A DNA stretch of 64,000 nt, from positions 2,501 through 66,500 of the forward strand of contig CAJNDS010000553.1 of NCBI GenBank assembly GCA_905221605.1, written 5' to 3'. The position numbers were made by a program, and so were the translations under genes. This document shows, in pieces, positions 8,901 to 17,413 of the stretch (positions within the stretch are counted from its first letter, which is position 1; each line of letters starts with the position of its first letter). Below the pieces are notes generated by a model. It had not been told where the DNA came from and ran no database searches. It was given only the letters and a program-made list of their open reading frames with translations. Origin of the DNA: Symbiodinium natans (lineage: Eukaryota > Sar > Dinophyceae > Suessiales > Symbiodiniaceae).

Positions 8901-11900
8901 GTTTGCCCACCGGGGAGGTGCCGCCTGTGCCTCTTCACACGCTACTCGGAGGCGATGGGATGAAAATTGTTGAGGACTTCATCTCAACTCGGCTTTTGCA
9001 GAAGAATGAGGCCCTGCGCAATTTGCGGAGGACTGGTGTGGTGAAGTGTTATTCGGACCCGCGACTTTTGGAGGCCCGTGTGTACAAGAGCTTTGTGCGG
9101 CGCCTTTGGGACGGTGGCCTCGTCGAGTTCACGTCCGAGGAGCCCACCGAGAAGGTTGAAGTCTTCTTTGTGCGGAAGAAGGACGGACGGCTTCGGATGG
9201 TGGTTGATTGCAGGAGGTCGAACGAATGGTTTGCCCCCCCGGACAAAGTCAATTTGGCGACGGCTGAGGTCCTTAGCCGCATTGATTTGGGTGGCACCGA
9301 CTGTGACCTCTACATCTCCACTGCCGATTTGAAGGACGCCTTTTACCACTTTGAGCTCCCCCTGCAGCTACGACCGTACTTCGGTATGCGGCCCTTGTCA
9401 GCTGGCGACCTCGGCATCACCTCGCTGGGCGGTAAAGCTATTAGAGCATCTTCTCTAGTTTTCCCGCGCCTGAAGGTGCTGCCGATGGGCTGGACACACG
9501 CCTTATGGTGGTGCCAAAACATCCACCAGCGGATCGTGTCAGGTGTTGGAGCCACAGCTGACAAGTGCCTCGAGGACCGTGCTTCGGTACCGTCCCCGGA
9601 GTGCATGCATTTAGAGTACGTCGACAATTTCGTGTGCATTGGCACTGCCAAAGAAGAAGTCGAGGCACTTGCGGCTGCAGGGGTACAGGCTTTGAGGGAC
9701 AAGGGCTTGGTGGTACACGAGGTTGAGAGCGGCGAGGGGAACATCAAGGTTTTGGGTTGGTGTTTTCAAGGCAAGAAGCTCCGGCCTTTGTCCCACCGGG
9801 TGTGGCGCCTCATAGCCGCTATTCGTTTTTTGCTGGACCGTGGCACATGCAGTGGCAAACAGCTCGAAAAGGTGCTCGGGCATGCAACTTTCATTGCCCT
9901 AGGCCGCCGTGAAGCCTTAGCTGTATTTGGTGAGTCGTACTCTTTTGTTCGTACTCACTATGAGCAGAACCACCGTATATGGCCTAGCGTGAGGAGAGAG
10001 CTTATGATCTGGACCTCAATCGCGCCCTTGCTTTGGAGAGATTTGGGGATCCCTTGGGCCTCAGAGGTCGCTGCGGTCGATGCCTCCACGTGGGGCTTGG
10101 GCGCCGTTGTGGCCGACTTTGACGAAGCAGAGGTTCGCCAACTAGGGAAGTACTCGGAGCGATGGAGGTTTGAGATCCCGGAGTTTCGCTGTCCTCGTGC
10201 AAGTGCGTTCGGTACTGCCTTTGCTGATGATTCTGACGAGGCTCGCAGCCTTCAGTGGGCCCACTCCGGGGACAACAATGCCAAGGCGCGGCCCGTGCCC
10301 CTTTCGGTCGTAGAGGGCAAGCTGCTTTCTGATAGGTTTGTGCCGGTCGCATCCAGCCAAGTCGATCGTAAGTGGCGTGTGGTGGGACGGCACAAATGGA
10401 AGCGACAGGAGGGCATGCCAGTGTTAGAAGGAAGGGCCTCGTTGTTTGCTGTGAAGCGCTTGCTGCGCAAAGAGACTTCCTTTCACATGCGGCATCTCAT
10501 CCTGTCGGATTCTACCGCTGCCATCTGCGCTCTAGACCGTGGCAGGGGGCGCTCTTTCGGAATGCGCCGTGTGACTCAACAGCTGGCGAGCCTGTGCCTG
10601 TGCTCGGGCATCAGTGTCCAGTTCAGGTTCATCCCCTCAGAGTGGAATCCTGCCGACGCGGTCTCCAGAGGCTCCCTCTTCCCGTCGAGCGCTGTACATG
10701 GTGGTGCACAGGTTCATCCAGCTCCCCAAAGCTGCAGCCAAGACCGCACTGCGGCCGCCGGCCAGCCGTGTGAACCGGCCCGCAGGCCAAAGCCTGCAGC
10801 AGGTCAAGAAGACTCGCGCGAAGGCCAGGGTCAAAATCAGGCAGCAATTCGGGACGTTGGCGGAGGCATCAGTGAGCCGTGGATGCAGAGAGCGGTACAG
10901 CAAGCTGTGGAGGAGGATGTGCACAGCGGCGGGGTTAACCATGACCGAGAAGTACACCGCGAGCGACCTCGACCTCCCGGCGAGCCAAGTTTTGGAGGAC
11001 TTGTTCGACGAGGGGGAGGATTTGAGCCAGGGCCAGTACCTCATTGCGGCGATCCAGTTCTACCAGCCCCATCTCCGTGGTGGCCGAGGCGGGTTGGACC
11101 TGGCAAAGCAAACTCTCGCAGGGTGGCGACGACTGGACCCGCCAAAGTCGAGGCTGCCGTTACCCTGGGAAGTCGTGTGCTTGATGGCTATGGAAGCCAT
11201 CACTCGCAACATGATCGAGGTGGCCCTTTATATATTACTCGCCTTTGTGACCTACCTGAGACCGGGCGAGGTAGCCAAACTGCTGGTGGGTGGCTTGGTG
11301 CCCCCCGTTGGGGTGGTCAAAGCATGGTCGCTGATCCTTCACCCGCTGGAGCTCGAAACGCCTTCGAAGACGGGGGAGTTCGACGAGACAGTGTTGTTCG
11401 ACCTTCCTCAGATTGTGTGGATCGCCGAGCAGACCTTCCGTCTGCTCAAGGCCGGCCACCGATGCGCCTCGGAGCCGCTGTTCTCGGTGAGCCTAGAGAC
11501 AGTGAGAAGCTTCATGCGCGATGTCGGAAGCCGGTTCGGCATGGAAGTTGCAGTGGGCGATCCGCATCCTTATCGTCTTCGTCATGGCGGTCCGAGCCGG
11601 GATGTTCTGCTTGGCTTTCGAACCTTGCAGGAAATCCAAAAACGGGGGAGGTGGCGCAGTTTCAGCAGTGTGCGAAGGTACGAGAAAGGTGGTCGCGTCA
11701 CACAGCAGATGCAAGCCCTCTCCAAGGCGACGCGGCAAAAGGCGCTGGAGGCAAGCCAAAACATCCAGTCCGTGGTGTGTGGCCTGCCCTGAATGTCCCC
11801 CTTGGGCCGGCAGTGCGGGTGTACATCGAGATCTTCTCTGGCCGTGGCGAACTTGGAAAAGCTCTGGCGCAACAATGTGGAGGTGTCGTCATGTTGTGGG

Positions 11901-12565
11901 ATCTCCGGCTCGGCAGCCAGTATGATCTTCGTCATCCGGCACGCCGCGCGATGATCTGTGGGTGGATAAGAGCCGGGCGGATTTCCGGTGTTCATTTGGG
12001 CACCCCGTGCGAAAGCTTCACCCGGGCTCGTGATGCCCCGCCTGGTCCTTGCCCGCTCCGAAGCAATTTGCAGCCATTGGGACTCCGTGGTCGTTGCCCT
12101 GCCGATCAAGTCAAAGTTGAGCTGGGCAATTTGTGGATGCGCTTCTCTGTCAAAGTTGTGCTCTTGTGCTGGAAGTTGCGGCTTAGCGCGACTCTGGAAA
12201 ATCCCCTTACCTCCCGTTTCTGGAGGTGCCCCCCTGTGCAGCAATTGCTACGCCGGCCACATGTGGGCCGCTGGACAACCCATTACTGTGCATGGGGAAA
12301 GCCCTTCAAAAAACCCACCGCTTTTCTGGGGGTCCACATCGACCTGTCTGTCCTCGAACTACACAAGTGCCGTGGCAAGCGCATATGTGACTTCACTTTG
12401 CGACCGCATGTGCCGCTGCAGGGGCGCACAGCAGCAGGACAATGGCGCACCAAGTGGGCTGAGCCCTATCCCACCCGCATGTGTGCTGCGATTGCCAAAG
12501 CATTTTACAATGCTGAAGTGGCAGTCCTAGCGCGGAAGTTTGAGCAATGCTATGCTCGGTCGTGA
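8894..12565 (+). CDS. reverse transcriptase - RNase H - (overlap) - methyltransferase frame
   Basis: One frame stays open for about 1,220 codons; the first ATG in it is at 8960. Reverse transcriptase motifs are VFFVRKKDGRLRMVVDCRRS, STADLKDAFYHF (catalytic Asp), LPMGWTHA and LEYVDNF, where YVDN replaces YxDD, as in many DIRS-type enzymes. RNase H follows: VAAVDASTWGLGAVV, a Glu in VLEGRASL, LILSDSTAAI and NPADAVSRG. Beyond about 10.69 kb the frame overlaps the recombinase gene and its translation there looks like a shadow, rich in R, G, P and S. From about 11.80 kb it again encodes real protein: the methyltransferase-like domain. Whether one long polyprotein is made is unknown. Confidence 0.8.
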   Translation, partial: LLSLPTGEVPPVPLHTLLGGDGMKIVEDFISTRLLQKNEALRNLRRTGVVKCYSDPRLLEARVYKSFVRRLWDGGLVEFTSEEPTEKVEVFFVRKKDGRLRMVVDCRRSNEWFAPPDKVNLATAEVLSRIDLGGTDCDLYISTADLKDAFYHFELPLQLRPYFGMRPLSAGDLGITSLGGKAIRASSLVFPRLKVLPMGWTHALWWCQNIHQRIVSGVGATADKCLEDRASVPSPECMHLEYVDNFVCIGTAKEEVEALAAAGVQALRDKGLVVHEVESGEGNIKVLGWCFQGKKLRPLSHRVWRLIAAIRFLLDRGTCSGKQLEKVLGHATFIALGRREALAVFGESYSFVRTHYEQNHRIWPSVRRELMIWTSIAPLLWRDLGIPWASEVAAVDASTWGLGAVVADFDEAEVRQLGKYSERWRFEIPEFRCPRASAFGTAFADDSDEARSLQWAHSGDNNAKARPVPLSVVEGKLLSDRFVPVASSQVDRKWRVVGRHKWKRQEGMPVLEGRASLFAVKRLLRKETSFHMRHLILSDSTAAICALDRGRGRSFGMRRVTQQLASLCLCSGISVQFRFIPSEWNPADAVSRGSLFPSSAVHGGAQVHPAPQSCSQDRTAAAGQPCEPARRPKPAAGQEDSREGQGQNQAAIRDVGGGISEPWMQRAVQQAVEEDVHSGGVNHDREVHRERPRPPGEPSFGGLVRRGGGFEPGPVPHCGDPVLPAPSPWWPRRVGPGKANSRRVATTGPAKVEAAVTLGSRVLDGYGSHHSQHDRGGPLYITRLCDLPETGRGSQTAGGWLGAPRWGGQSMVADPSPAGARNAFEDGGVRRDSVVRPSSDCVDRRADLPSAQGRPPMRLGAAVLGEPRDSEKLHARCRKPVRHGSCSGRSASLSSSSWRSEPGCSAWLSNLAGNPKTGEVAQFQQCAKVRERWSRHTADASPLQGDAAKGAGGKPKHPVRGVWPALNVPLGPAVRVYIEIFSGRGELGKALAQQCGGVVMLWDLRLGSQYDLRHPARRAMICGWIRAGRISGVHLGTPCESFTRARDAPPGPCPLRSNLQPLGLRGRCPADQVKVELGNLWMRFSVKVVLLCWKLRLSATLENPLTSRFWRCPPVQQLLRRPHVGRWTTHYCAWGKPFKKPTAFLGVHIDLSVLELHKCRGKRICDFTLRPHVPLQGRTAAGQWRTKWAEPYPTRMCAAIAKAFYNAEVAVLARKFEQCYARS
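10698..11792 (+). CDS. tyrosine recombinase of the retroelement
   Basis: In the +1 frame relative to reverse transcriptase; 364 residues from the first ATG. It overlaps the RNase H C-terminus if read from upstream. The N-terminal part is basic and helical (KKTRAKARVKIRQQF). The catalytic domain shows the first Arg in TYLRPGEVAKL, the HxxR box as HPYR in GDPHPYRLRHGGPSRD, a Trp in KRGRWRSF at the H/W position, and the nucleophile Tyr in SVRRYEKGGR. All catalytic positions are present, so the enzyme may be active. Its role in Ngaro/DIRS elements is to insert the circular DNA copy. Production could be by +1 frameshift near the end of RNase H or by internal initiation. Confidence 0.85.
   Translation: MVVHRFIQLPKAAAKTALRPPASRVNRPAGQSLQQVKKTRAKARVKIRQQFGTLAEASVSRGCRERYSKLWRRMCTAAGLTMTEKYTASDLDLPASQVLEDLFDEGEDLSQGQYLIAAIQFYQPHLRGGRGGLDLAKQTLAGWRRLDPPKSRLPLPWEVVCLMAMEAITRNMIEVALYILLAFVTYLRPGEVAKLLVGGLVPPVGVVKAWSLILHPLELETPSKTGEFDETVLFDLPQIVWIAEQTFRLLKAGHRCASEPLFSVSLETVRSFMRDVGSRFGMEVAVGDPHPYRLRHGGPSRDVLLGFRTLQEIQKRGRWRSFSSVRRYEKGGRVTQQMQALSKATRQKALEASQNIQSVVCGLP
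11801..12565 (+). other. C5-cytosine methyltransferase-like domain
   Basis: About 250 residues. IEIFSGRGELGKALA resembles the SAM-binding F.G.GG motif; GTPCESFTRARD resembles the PCQ-type catalytic loop with its Cys; LENPLTSRFW resembles the ENV motif, here ENP. DIRS-type elements often carry a methylase, usually an adenine type; capture of cytosine methyltransferases by dinoflagellate retrotransposons has been reported. It has no ATG of its own at the start and lies in the reverse transcriptase frame, just after the recombinase stop. A target-recognition region is not obvious, so activity is uncertain. Confidence 0.6.
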
Positions 12566-12660
12566 CCAGATGGCAAGCAAATATGGGGGCCCTGTGCATG
12601 CAAGTCTGCGGATGCTTCTTCAGTTGGAACAACATGGTGGTTAATGGGGCTTGCAAATAT

Positions 12661-12783
12661 GGGCACTTCTTTTGCGACGGCATTTTCTCCCGGCAACCCT
12701 TAGGGCTAATGCTGGGCGATGCCGGCTCGCAGACGCAAAGCTTGATGTACCATCTGGCCTGAAAAGAGTGCCTTCGCGGTGCA
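12661..12783 (+). repeat. split direct repeat B1
   Basis: Identical over 123 bases to B2, lying about 95 bp after the last stop codon. It directly adjoins A2 without a spacer, the defining junction of the A1...B1A2B2 structure. Confidence 0.93.
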
Positions 12784-12864
12784 TAAGAGTTCTCTGAACA
12801 TGTTTGCATAGCCTCGGCACGTGCACAGGGCCGACGCTTGTGCGTCCGTAACATTTCAAGATCA
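12784..12864 (+). repeat. split direct repeat A2
   Basis: Internal copy of A1, identical over 81 bases. It ends 24 bp before B2; that spacer (CCCTCCCTACCCTCCCCGAA...) is not found elsewhere in the element. Confidence 0.93.
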
Positions 12865-12888
12865 CCCTCCCTACCCTCCCCGAAGTGG

Positions 12889-13011
12889 GGGCACTTCTTT
12901 TGCGACGGCATTTTCTCCCGGCAACCCTTAGGGCTAATGCTGGGCGATGCCGGCTCGCAGACGCAAAGCTTGATGTACCATCTGGCCTGAAAAGAGTGCC
13001 TTCGCGGTGCA
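12889..13011 (+). repeat. split direct repeat B2
   Basis: Terminal copy of B1 and right end of the element. About 25 bp of unique sequence separates it from the next TTTAGGG array. Confidence 0.93.
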
Positions 13012-14472
13012 AATTCATGCCGAAGCAACCACTTGTAGGGTTTAGGGTTTAGGGTTTAGGGTTTAGGGTTTAGGGTTTAGGGTTTAGGGACGCCCTGGTT
13101 CTTAGCAGGGAATGAGGCAATTTGGGTCCTATCTATACATGGATTTTAGGGTACCTCATTCCCTCAATCCCCACTAAGAACCAGCCAGAACAGGGCTGAG
13201 AAGGTTGAGGGCTTTAGGGTTTTTGCTTTGGGCTCAGGGCTCAGTTGTTGTTTAGCCCTAAACCCTAAACCCGAGACCCTAAATCCTAAACCCTAAACCC
13301 TAAACCTAGCGCGAAGCCCTACACCCTGACCCCTATACCATATACCCTAAACCCGGGACCCTTAGGTTGTTTTTCCGGGTCGGGCAGCATGGACGGTTAA
13401 TGGCTTACAGCTCGTTGCTTTTGCTTGGCCACTTATTTTGACCCACCCTGACACTTGGAACGACAGACCCTATAAAGCCCAAGCCCTGTTAACTATCGGA
13501 ACACCTGAAGGGGCCGAATGTTTAGGGACGCCAAAGTTGGGGTTTAGGGTCTACGGGCTCACAACCTAAACAACCGTAAAACCCTGAACCCTCAACCCCA
13601 GATGTGTACCAAACTAGTCGTACCCCCAGTACCTCCACCCCACCCAAAACCCGAAACCCGAAACCCTAACACCTCCCCCCCCCCCCCCACCCCCACCCCA
13701 AAAAAACAAACTTCTATAATCCCATTGCTAGGCTTTCCTGGATGCTGGAAGTTGTCCTAAACCCCTTAGGGTTTAGGTTTGACCCTAAATCCTAAACCCT
13801 AAAGCCCTGTAAACCTAAACCCTAAAGCCCTAAACCCTAGACCCTGAAGCCCCTAGACCCTAAATTTAGGGTTGAGGGTTGGGGCCTTTGAGGCATGCAG
13901 GTCGGGATTCAGACTTGTGGATCCAAGTCTGAGGGTTTGAGGTTTAGGGCTCAGGTCGCGCCAACGCAGGGTTTCCCCAAGCCCTAGACCCTACACCTAA
14001 ACCCCTCAAGGACGGGTTCTTTTGGGGTGTCTCCTCTGCTTTCGGAGAGTTTTGGGGTTTGCCGTTTAGGATTCAGGGTTTACAGCGTTGAGGGTTTCGG
14101 GCTCAGTGGTCTACAGGGTTTAGGGTTTAGGGTTTAGGATTCAGGGTTTACCAGGTTGAGGGATTAGGGCTTAGTGGTTTACGGGGTTGTGGGGTTTAGT
14201 TTAGGATGTACTCGGCAGACCCTGGGGATACGTAACATTTCCCCCTGTTGGTTTTAAGAAGATCATATGTAAGAGTATTTTAAGGGCGGCCTTAGAAGGG
14301 CCATCCTAGTTTAGGGTTTATAAGGTTACAGTTACCCTAAACCCTAAAGCCTAAGGCCTAAGGCCTCAGGCCTAAACCCTAAACCCTAAACCCTAAACCC
14401 TAAACCCTAAGCCCTAGTTTAGCAGTAGCGGCTTAGGGTTTATAAGGTTACAGTTAAAGCAAGCTTCCACAG
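13012..14472. repeat. intronic stretch: arrays plus one MITE
   Basis: A seven-copy TTTAGGG array, a family 2 MITE (listed separately), then degenerate heptamers of both orientations. At 13191 a roughly 45 bp segment resembles the sequence just left of the retroelement (6711). No coding segment found. Confidence 0.65.
13093..13188. mobile_element. MITE family 2, copy a
   Basis: Near-palindromic: CCTGGTTCTTAGCAGGGAAT... pairs with ...CCACTAAGAACCAGCCAG. Two further copies lie within 2.8 kb. No ORF. Confidence 0.8.
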
Positions 14473-14535
14473 GTGATGTGGTGGAGTTGCCAAATGGCAC
14501 ACTCTGGATGTACTACTTTGGGGGCGACTCGCACA
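14473..14535 (+). CDS. exon-like segment, beta-propeller cycle 2 (LWMYYFG strand)
   Basis: CCACAG acceptor, then DVVELPNGTLWMYYFGGDSH, then GCAAGA, a GC-type donor as used by dinoflagellates. The P.G.LWMYY.G motif is the second strand of the propeller cycle and resumes the series after the retroelement. Confidence 0.65.
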
Positions 14536-14702
14536 GCAAGACCTGACTGAGTCATGTTGGAAGTTGGGGGTGTTAGGCTTTACCTGGACCCCCAAAGTAT
14601 GTAAAAAAACAGCCCAAAACCCTGAAAAGGGCTATTATTTTACACAATTTGGGGGTTGAGGTAGGGTTGAGGGCTCAGGGTATTCTCGAATCGTGTTTGC
14701 AG

Positions 14703-14782
14703 CCCATCTCGGGCAGGACCCCCACACGCATCTCGTGAAAGCGCAAAAGAATCCTGGAAACAACCGCTGCAATAATTGCTGC
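14703..14782 (+). CDS. exon-like segment, possible ArfGAP-type zinc finger
   Basis: TTTGCAG acceptor, then HLGQDPHTHLVKAQKNPGNN followed by RCNNCC, then GTGGGC. The pattern P-G/E-N-x-x-C-x-x-C resembles the start of an ArfGAP finger. Further right the same frame reads KVTDGSFVSF, loosely like the next ArfGAP segment. The partner CxxC is not seen, so this is only a hint, and it would not fit a propeller gene. Confidence 0.3.
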
Positions 14783-14962
14783 GTGGGCTTTGAACCCCAA
14801 ACCCTGAACAAGGTGACGGACGGGTCCTTTGTGTCCTTTGCGGCATCATAGTCCTTTAAGCTCGGTCTGTGGTACCGAAGTACCCGGAGAGCCCTAAACC
14901 TGAATTCAGGAATATGCCTTAAGTCATATGGAGATCCCTAACATGATGTCAGGCATATTCCC

Positions 14963-15060
14963 CCTGGTTCTTAGTAGGGAATGAGGGAATGAGGGCCCTA
15001 TATATACCCTTTAAGGGATTATATAGGGCCCTCATTCAATCATTGCCTACGAAGAACCAG
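14963..15060. mobile_element. MITE family 2, copy b
   Basis: CCTGGTTCTTAGTAGGGAAT at the left pairs with TACGAAGAACCAG at the right, with an ACCCTTTAAGGGA(T/C)TA core shared with copy c. Confidence 0.8.
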
Positions 15061-15273
15061 GCAAATTAAGGGGGTCTTGGGCTCTTCGGGTACAGGTTCG
15101 TGCTTCGGGTTTAGGGTCCCCCGAGGTGTCCGGGGGCCGGGGACGAGGAGTGTTCCCCCACATATATAGGGTTCAGGGTTCAGGGTTCAGGGTTCAGGGT
15201 TTAGGGTTTAGGGTTTTCTGCTGTGATCTTTTTTGTTCGGGGGAGGGGGGGGGGGGAGGATTGGGGTCGGGCC

Positions 15274-15369
15274 ATGGCTGCATTTGGCAAATCAAATTAC
15301 AAAGCCTTCGAGGCTACTCTGTCACAACAGACCCCAATGCCCCAGACCCTCAACGGCTCGAGGGATTAG
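15274..15369 (+). CDS. exon-like segment, frame ambiguous
   Basis: ATG-initiated frame reads MAAFGKSNYKAFEATLSQQT and runs to a stop. The overlapping frame IWQIKLQSLRGYSVTTDPNA is equally protein-like. It sits between a G-tract and a TTTTAGGG array. I cannot choose between the frames. Confidence 0.35.
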   Translation: MAAFGKSNYKAFEATLSQQTPMPQTLNGSRD

Positions 15370-15495
15370 GGTTTTAGGGTTTTAGGGTTTTAGGGTTTTA
15401 GGGTTTTAGGGCCTTAGGGTTTTAGGGTTTTAGGGTTTTAGGGTTTTAGGGTTTTAGGGTTTCAGGGTTTTAGGGTTTTAGGGTTTTAGGGTTTG
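15370..15495. repeat. TTTTAGGG octamer array
   Basis: About 16 units of the octamer variant TTTTAGGG, with a few single-base changes, directly after the coding-like segment. Confidence 0.9.
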
Positions 15496-15664
15496 TTTCT
15501 CGGGCCCCTGGGCACGTTGCATTGTGTAACTTAGGTTAGAGGTCCCTGAACTAGTTCGTGGAGTGAGGGGGGATATTCCCCTTTTGGTACCATCGGTCCG
15601 AGCCTAAAACCCTCCTCCTTCTTTAAGGGTTTAGGGTTTAGGGTTTAGGGTTTTCACAACCCAG

Positions 15665-15735
15665 GCGGTCTCGACGGGGTCCCACGACCGGGCATCCGCA
15701 TGCAGATCGGCCATGCCTCCCAGATGGTTGCGCGG
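15665..15735 (+). CDS. exon-like segment, beta-propeller cycle 2 (RMQIGHAS strand)
   Basis: ACCCAG acceptor, then GLDGVPRPGIRMQIGHASQM and VAR, then GTAGCG. R-x-x-IG-A-S resembles the start of the GLATS.DG strand. Position after the MYYFG exon fits the cycle. Confidence 0.55.
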
Positions 15736-15781
15736 GTAGCGTTGTAACTAGATTGTGTTTTTGTCTTGTTCTGCTCAGCCC

Positions 15782-15889
15782 CCTGGTTCTTAGTAGGGAA
15801 TGAGGGAATTAGGGCCCCCATATGTACCTACCCTTTAAGGGACTACATAGGGTACCTCATTCCCTCATTCTCTACTAAGAACCAGCCAG
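15782..15889. mobile_element. MITE family 2, copy c
   Basis: Best-preserved copy: CCTGGTTCTTAGTAGGGAAT and CTCTACTAAGAACCAGCCAG are near-perfect inverted termini. Confidence 0.85.
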
Positions 15890-16285
15890 TCATTAGCTGC
15901 GCTTTCTTGGCATAGGCTACGCACTTGGCTTTATCTGTTTGGTTGTTCATTGACGTTGTCAGGGAGGTGCCCCCTACTTGATGGTGGGGTTTAGGCTTCA
16001 AGGGTTTGGGGTTTAAAGCCCAAACTCAACCCCCAATTAAACCCTAAGCTCTAAACCTGTAGGTTTTAGGGTTTCAAAGACTCATTGGCATGATCTTTAG
16101 TGTTTGGTGTTGCAGGTTGGGTTTGGAGGCGGGGCCCCTGGCTGGGCCGAATAGGGCCTTCGAGTTTAGGGTTTCAGGGTCTCAGGGTTACAGGGTTTAG
16201 GGTTTCACTGTTTCAGCTTTTGGTTTTGGCTTGAGATTTTGGCGTTTAGGGTTTCAACGGGGTTCTACTTTTGGACCCTTCGCAG

Positions 16286-16345
16286 AACTATCCAAGAAGC
16301 CCCGTGGGGAACGCCAGGCACGTGAGCGGATGAAAGGAACCCTTT
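16286..16345 (+). CDS. exon-like segment, unknown
   Basis: TTCGCAG acceptor, then LSKKPRGERQARERMKGTL to a stop; GTGAGC inside could be the donor, giving a shorter exon. Basic, no motif recognised. Confidence 0.4.
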
Positions 16346-16548
16346 AGGGGTACCGCCTTAGCTAGGGACAGTTTCAAAGTTCCAAGGTAGGTACTGTTGT
16401 AAGGGGTATGCGGGTATGCAAAGATACTGAAGGTTATATACGGGCGATATACTAGGTGTACAGTGCATCCCTGCCCTGGAGGACCTTTTTCTAGGCTGAA
16501 CCCTAAACACCTCCGCCCCCCACCCACCCACCCACCCCCAACCCCCTT

Positions 16549-16621
16549 GTGGATGTACGGTCTGCATGTATACGAAAGGTGCCCGGAAGAGCCTAGGGCA
16601 AGGTCCAGGCGCTACGCTGAG
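16549..16621 (+). CDS. exon-like segment with GTGACC donor
   Basis: Frame reads LWMYGLHVYERCPEEPRARS and RRYAE, then GTGACC. LWMYG recalls the W.MYY strand but the rest does not. The left border is unclear because it runs out of a C-rich tract. Confidence 0.4.
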
Positions 16622-16723
16622 GTGACCCCGCCACACCTTAAGGCCCTAAACCTCTGTGACCTGTAACTTCAACCCAAAACCCCAACACGTAGGCGACAGC
16701 CCGTCGCAAAGTACCCCCTAAAC

Positions 16724-16869
16724 CCCTAAACCCCAAACCCCAAACCCCAAACCCCAAACCCCAAACCCCAAACCCCAAACCCCAAACCCCAAACCCCAAA
16801 CCCCAAACCCTAAGCCCTAAACCCTAAACCCTAAACCCTAAACCCTAAACCCTAAACCCTAAACCCTAA
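16724..16869. repeat. CCCCAAA then CCCTAAA array
   Basis: About ten CCCCAAA units switch to about nine CCCTAAA units, ending 20 bp before an exon-like segment. Confidence 0.9.
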
Positions 16870-16889
16870 GCAGCCCAAGCTCCGACCAG

Positions 16890-16941
16890 AGGCCTGGCTA
16901 CATCAGAGGATGGCCTCACCTGGCGCCGTCACGGGGCACCG
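16890..16941 (+). CDS. exon-like segment, beta-propeller cycle 2 (GLATSEDGLTW strand)
   Basis: GACCAG acceptor, then GLATSEDGLTWRRHGAP, then GTGCCA. This is a textbook GLATS-x-DG-x-x-W-x-R...GAP strand of GH32/GH43-like propellers, the clearest single motif in the window. CCCTAAA before, TTTAGGG after. Confidence 0.72.
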
Positions 16942-17413
16942 GTGCCACAACGGCTTAGGGTTTAGGGTTTAGGGTTTAGGGTTTAGGGTTTAGGGTTTAG
17001 GGTTTAGGGTTTAGGGTTTAGGGTTTGGGGTTTAGGGTTTGGGGTTTAGGTCTTAGGAGCCCGAAACCTAGCTCACTGCCCATGCTGCCTGTTGCGGCGA
17101 TAGCAAGCCCACCATGGTACTCAACACAACATGAGCTCTGGAAGGCTCTATAAACCCTAAACCCTAAGCCATGAACCGAAAGCAACAAAGGCAGCAAAAG
17201 CCTAGCACCAGAAGCTCTAGGATCTGTCCTGGACTTAAGGTAGATTGGTGTTTATTGGTTGTCATGCGGGGTTGGGGGTTTAGGGTTCAGGCCTTAGGGT
17301 GTAGGGTTTAGGGCTTAGGGCTTAGGGTTTAGAGGCTTTGGCATCTGATACGGTGTAGGGTTATTAAAGTACGCCCCTTTCGACTCCGAGCGACACTGAC
17401 ACTAGATTACTAG

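Larger units (their letters stand above)
6769..13011 (+). mobile_element. Ngaro/PAT-type tyrosine-recombinase retrotransposon
   Basis: Structure is A1 - genes - B1 A2 - B2. The A copies (81 bp) and B copies (123 bp) are each identical, B1 abuts A2 directly, and 24 bp separate A2 from B2. This split direct repeat layout, with reverse transcriptase, RNase H and a tyrosine recombinase, is the signature of Ngaro/PAT elements of the DIRS order, which integrate by recombination and make no target duplication. The element lies directly in a TTTAGGG array on its left. Identical repeats argue for a recent insertion, although the reading frames need shifts. It appears to sit inside an intron of the beta-propeller gene. 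Confidence 0.9.

Noticed and set aside
11582-12244. 220-codon minus-strand ORF in the retroelement
   Set aside because: Antisense to the recombinase and methyltransferase, both of which have recognisable motifs on +.
6769-13011. LTR retrotransposon
   Set aside because: No long terminal repeats, integrase or protease; split direct repeats and a tyrosine recombinase define another order.
12393-13028. Minus-strand ORF of 211 codons with an internal repeat
   Set aside because: Its repeat is simply B1 and B2 read backwards; not a gene.
16463-16666. Single-exon gene from the 67-codon + frame
   Set aside because: The first third is a C-tract translation; only the right part is kept as an exon-like segment.
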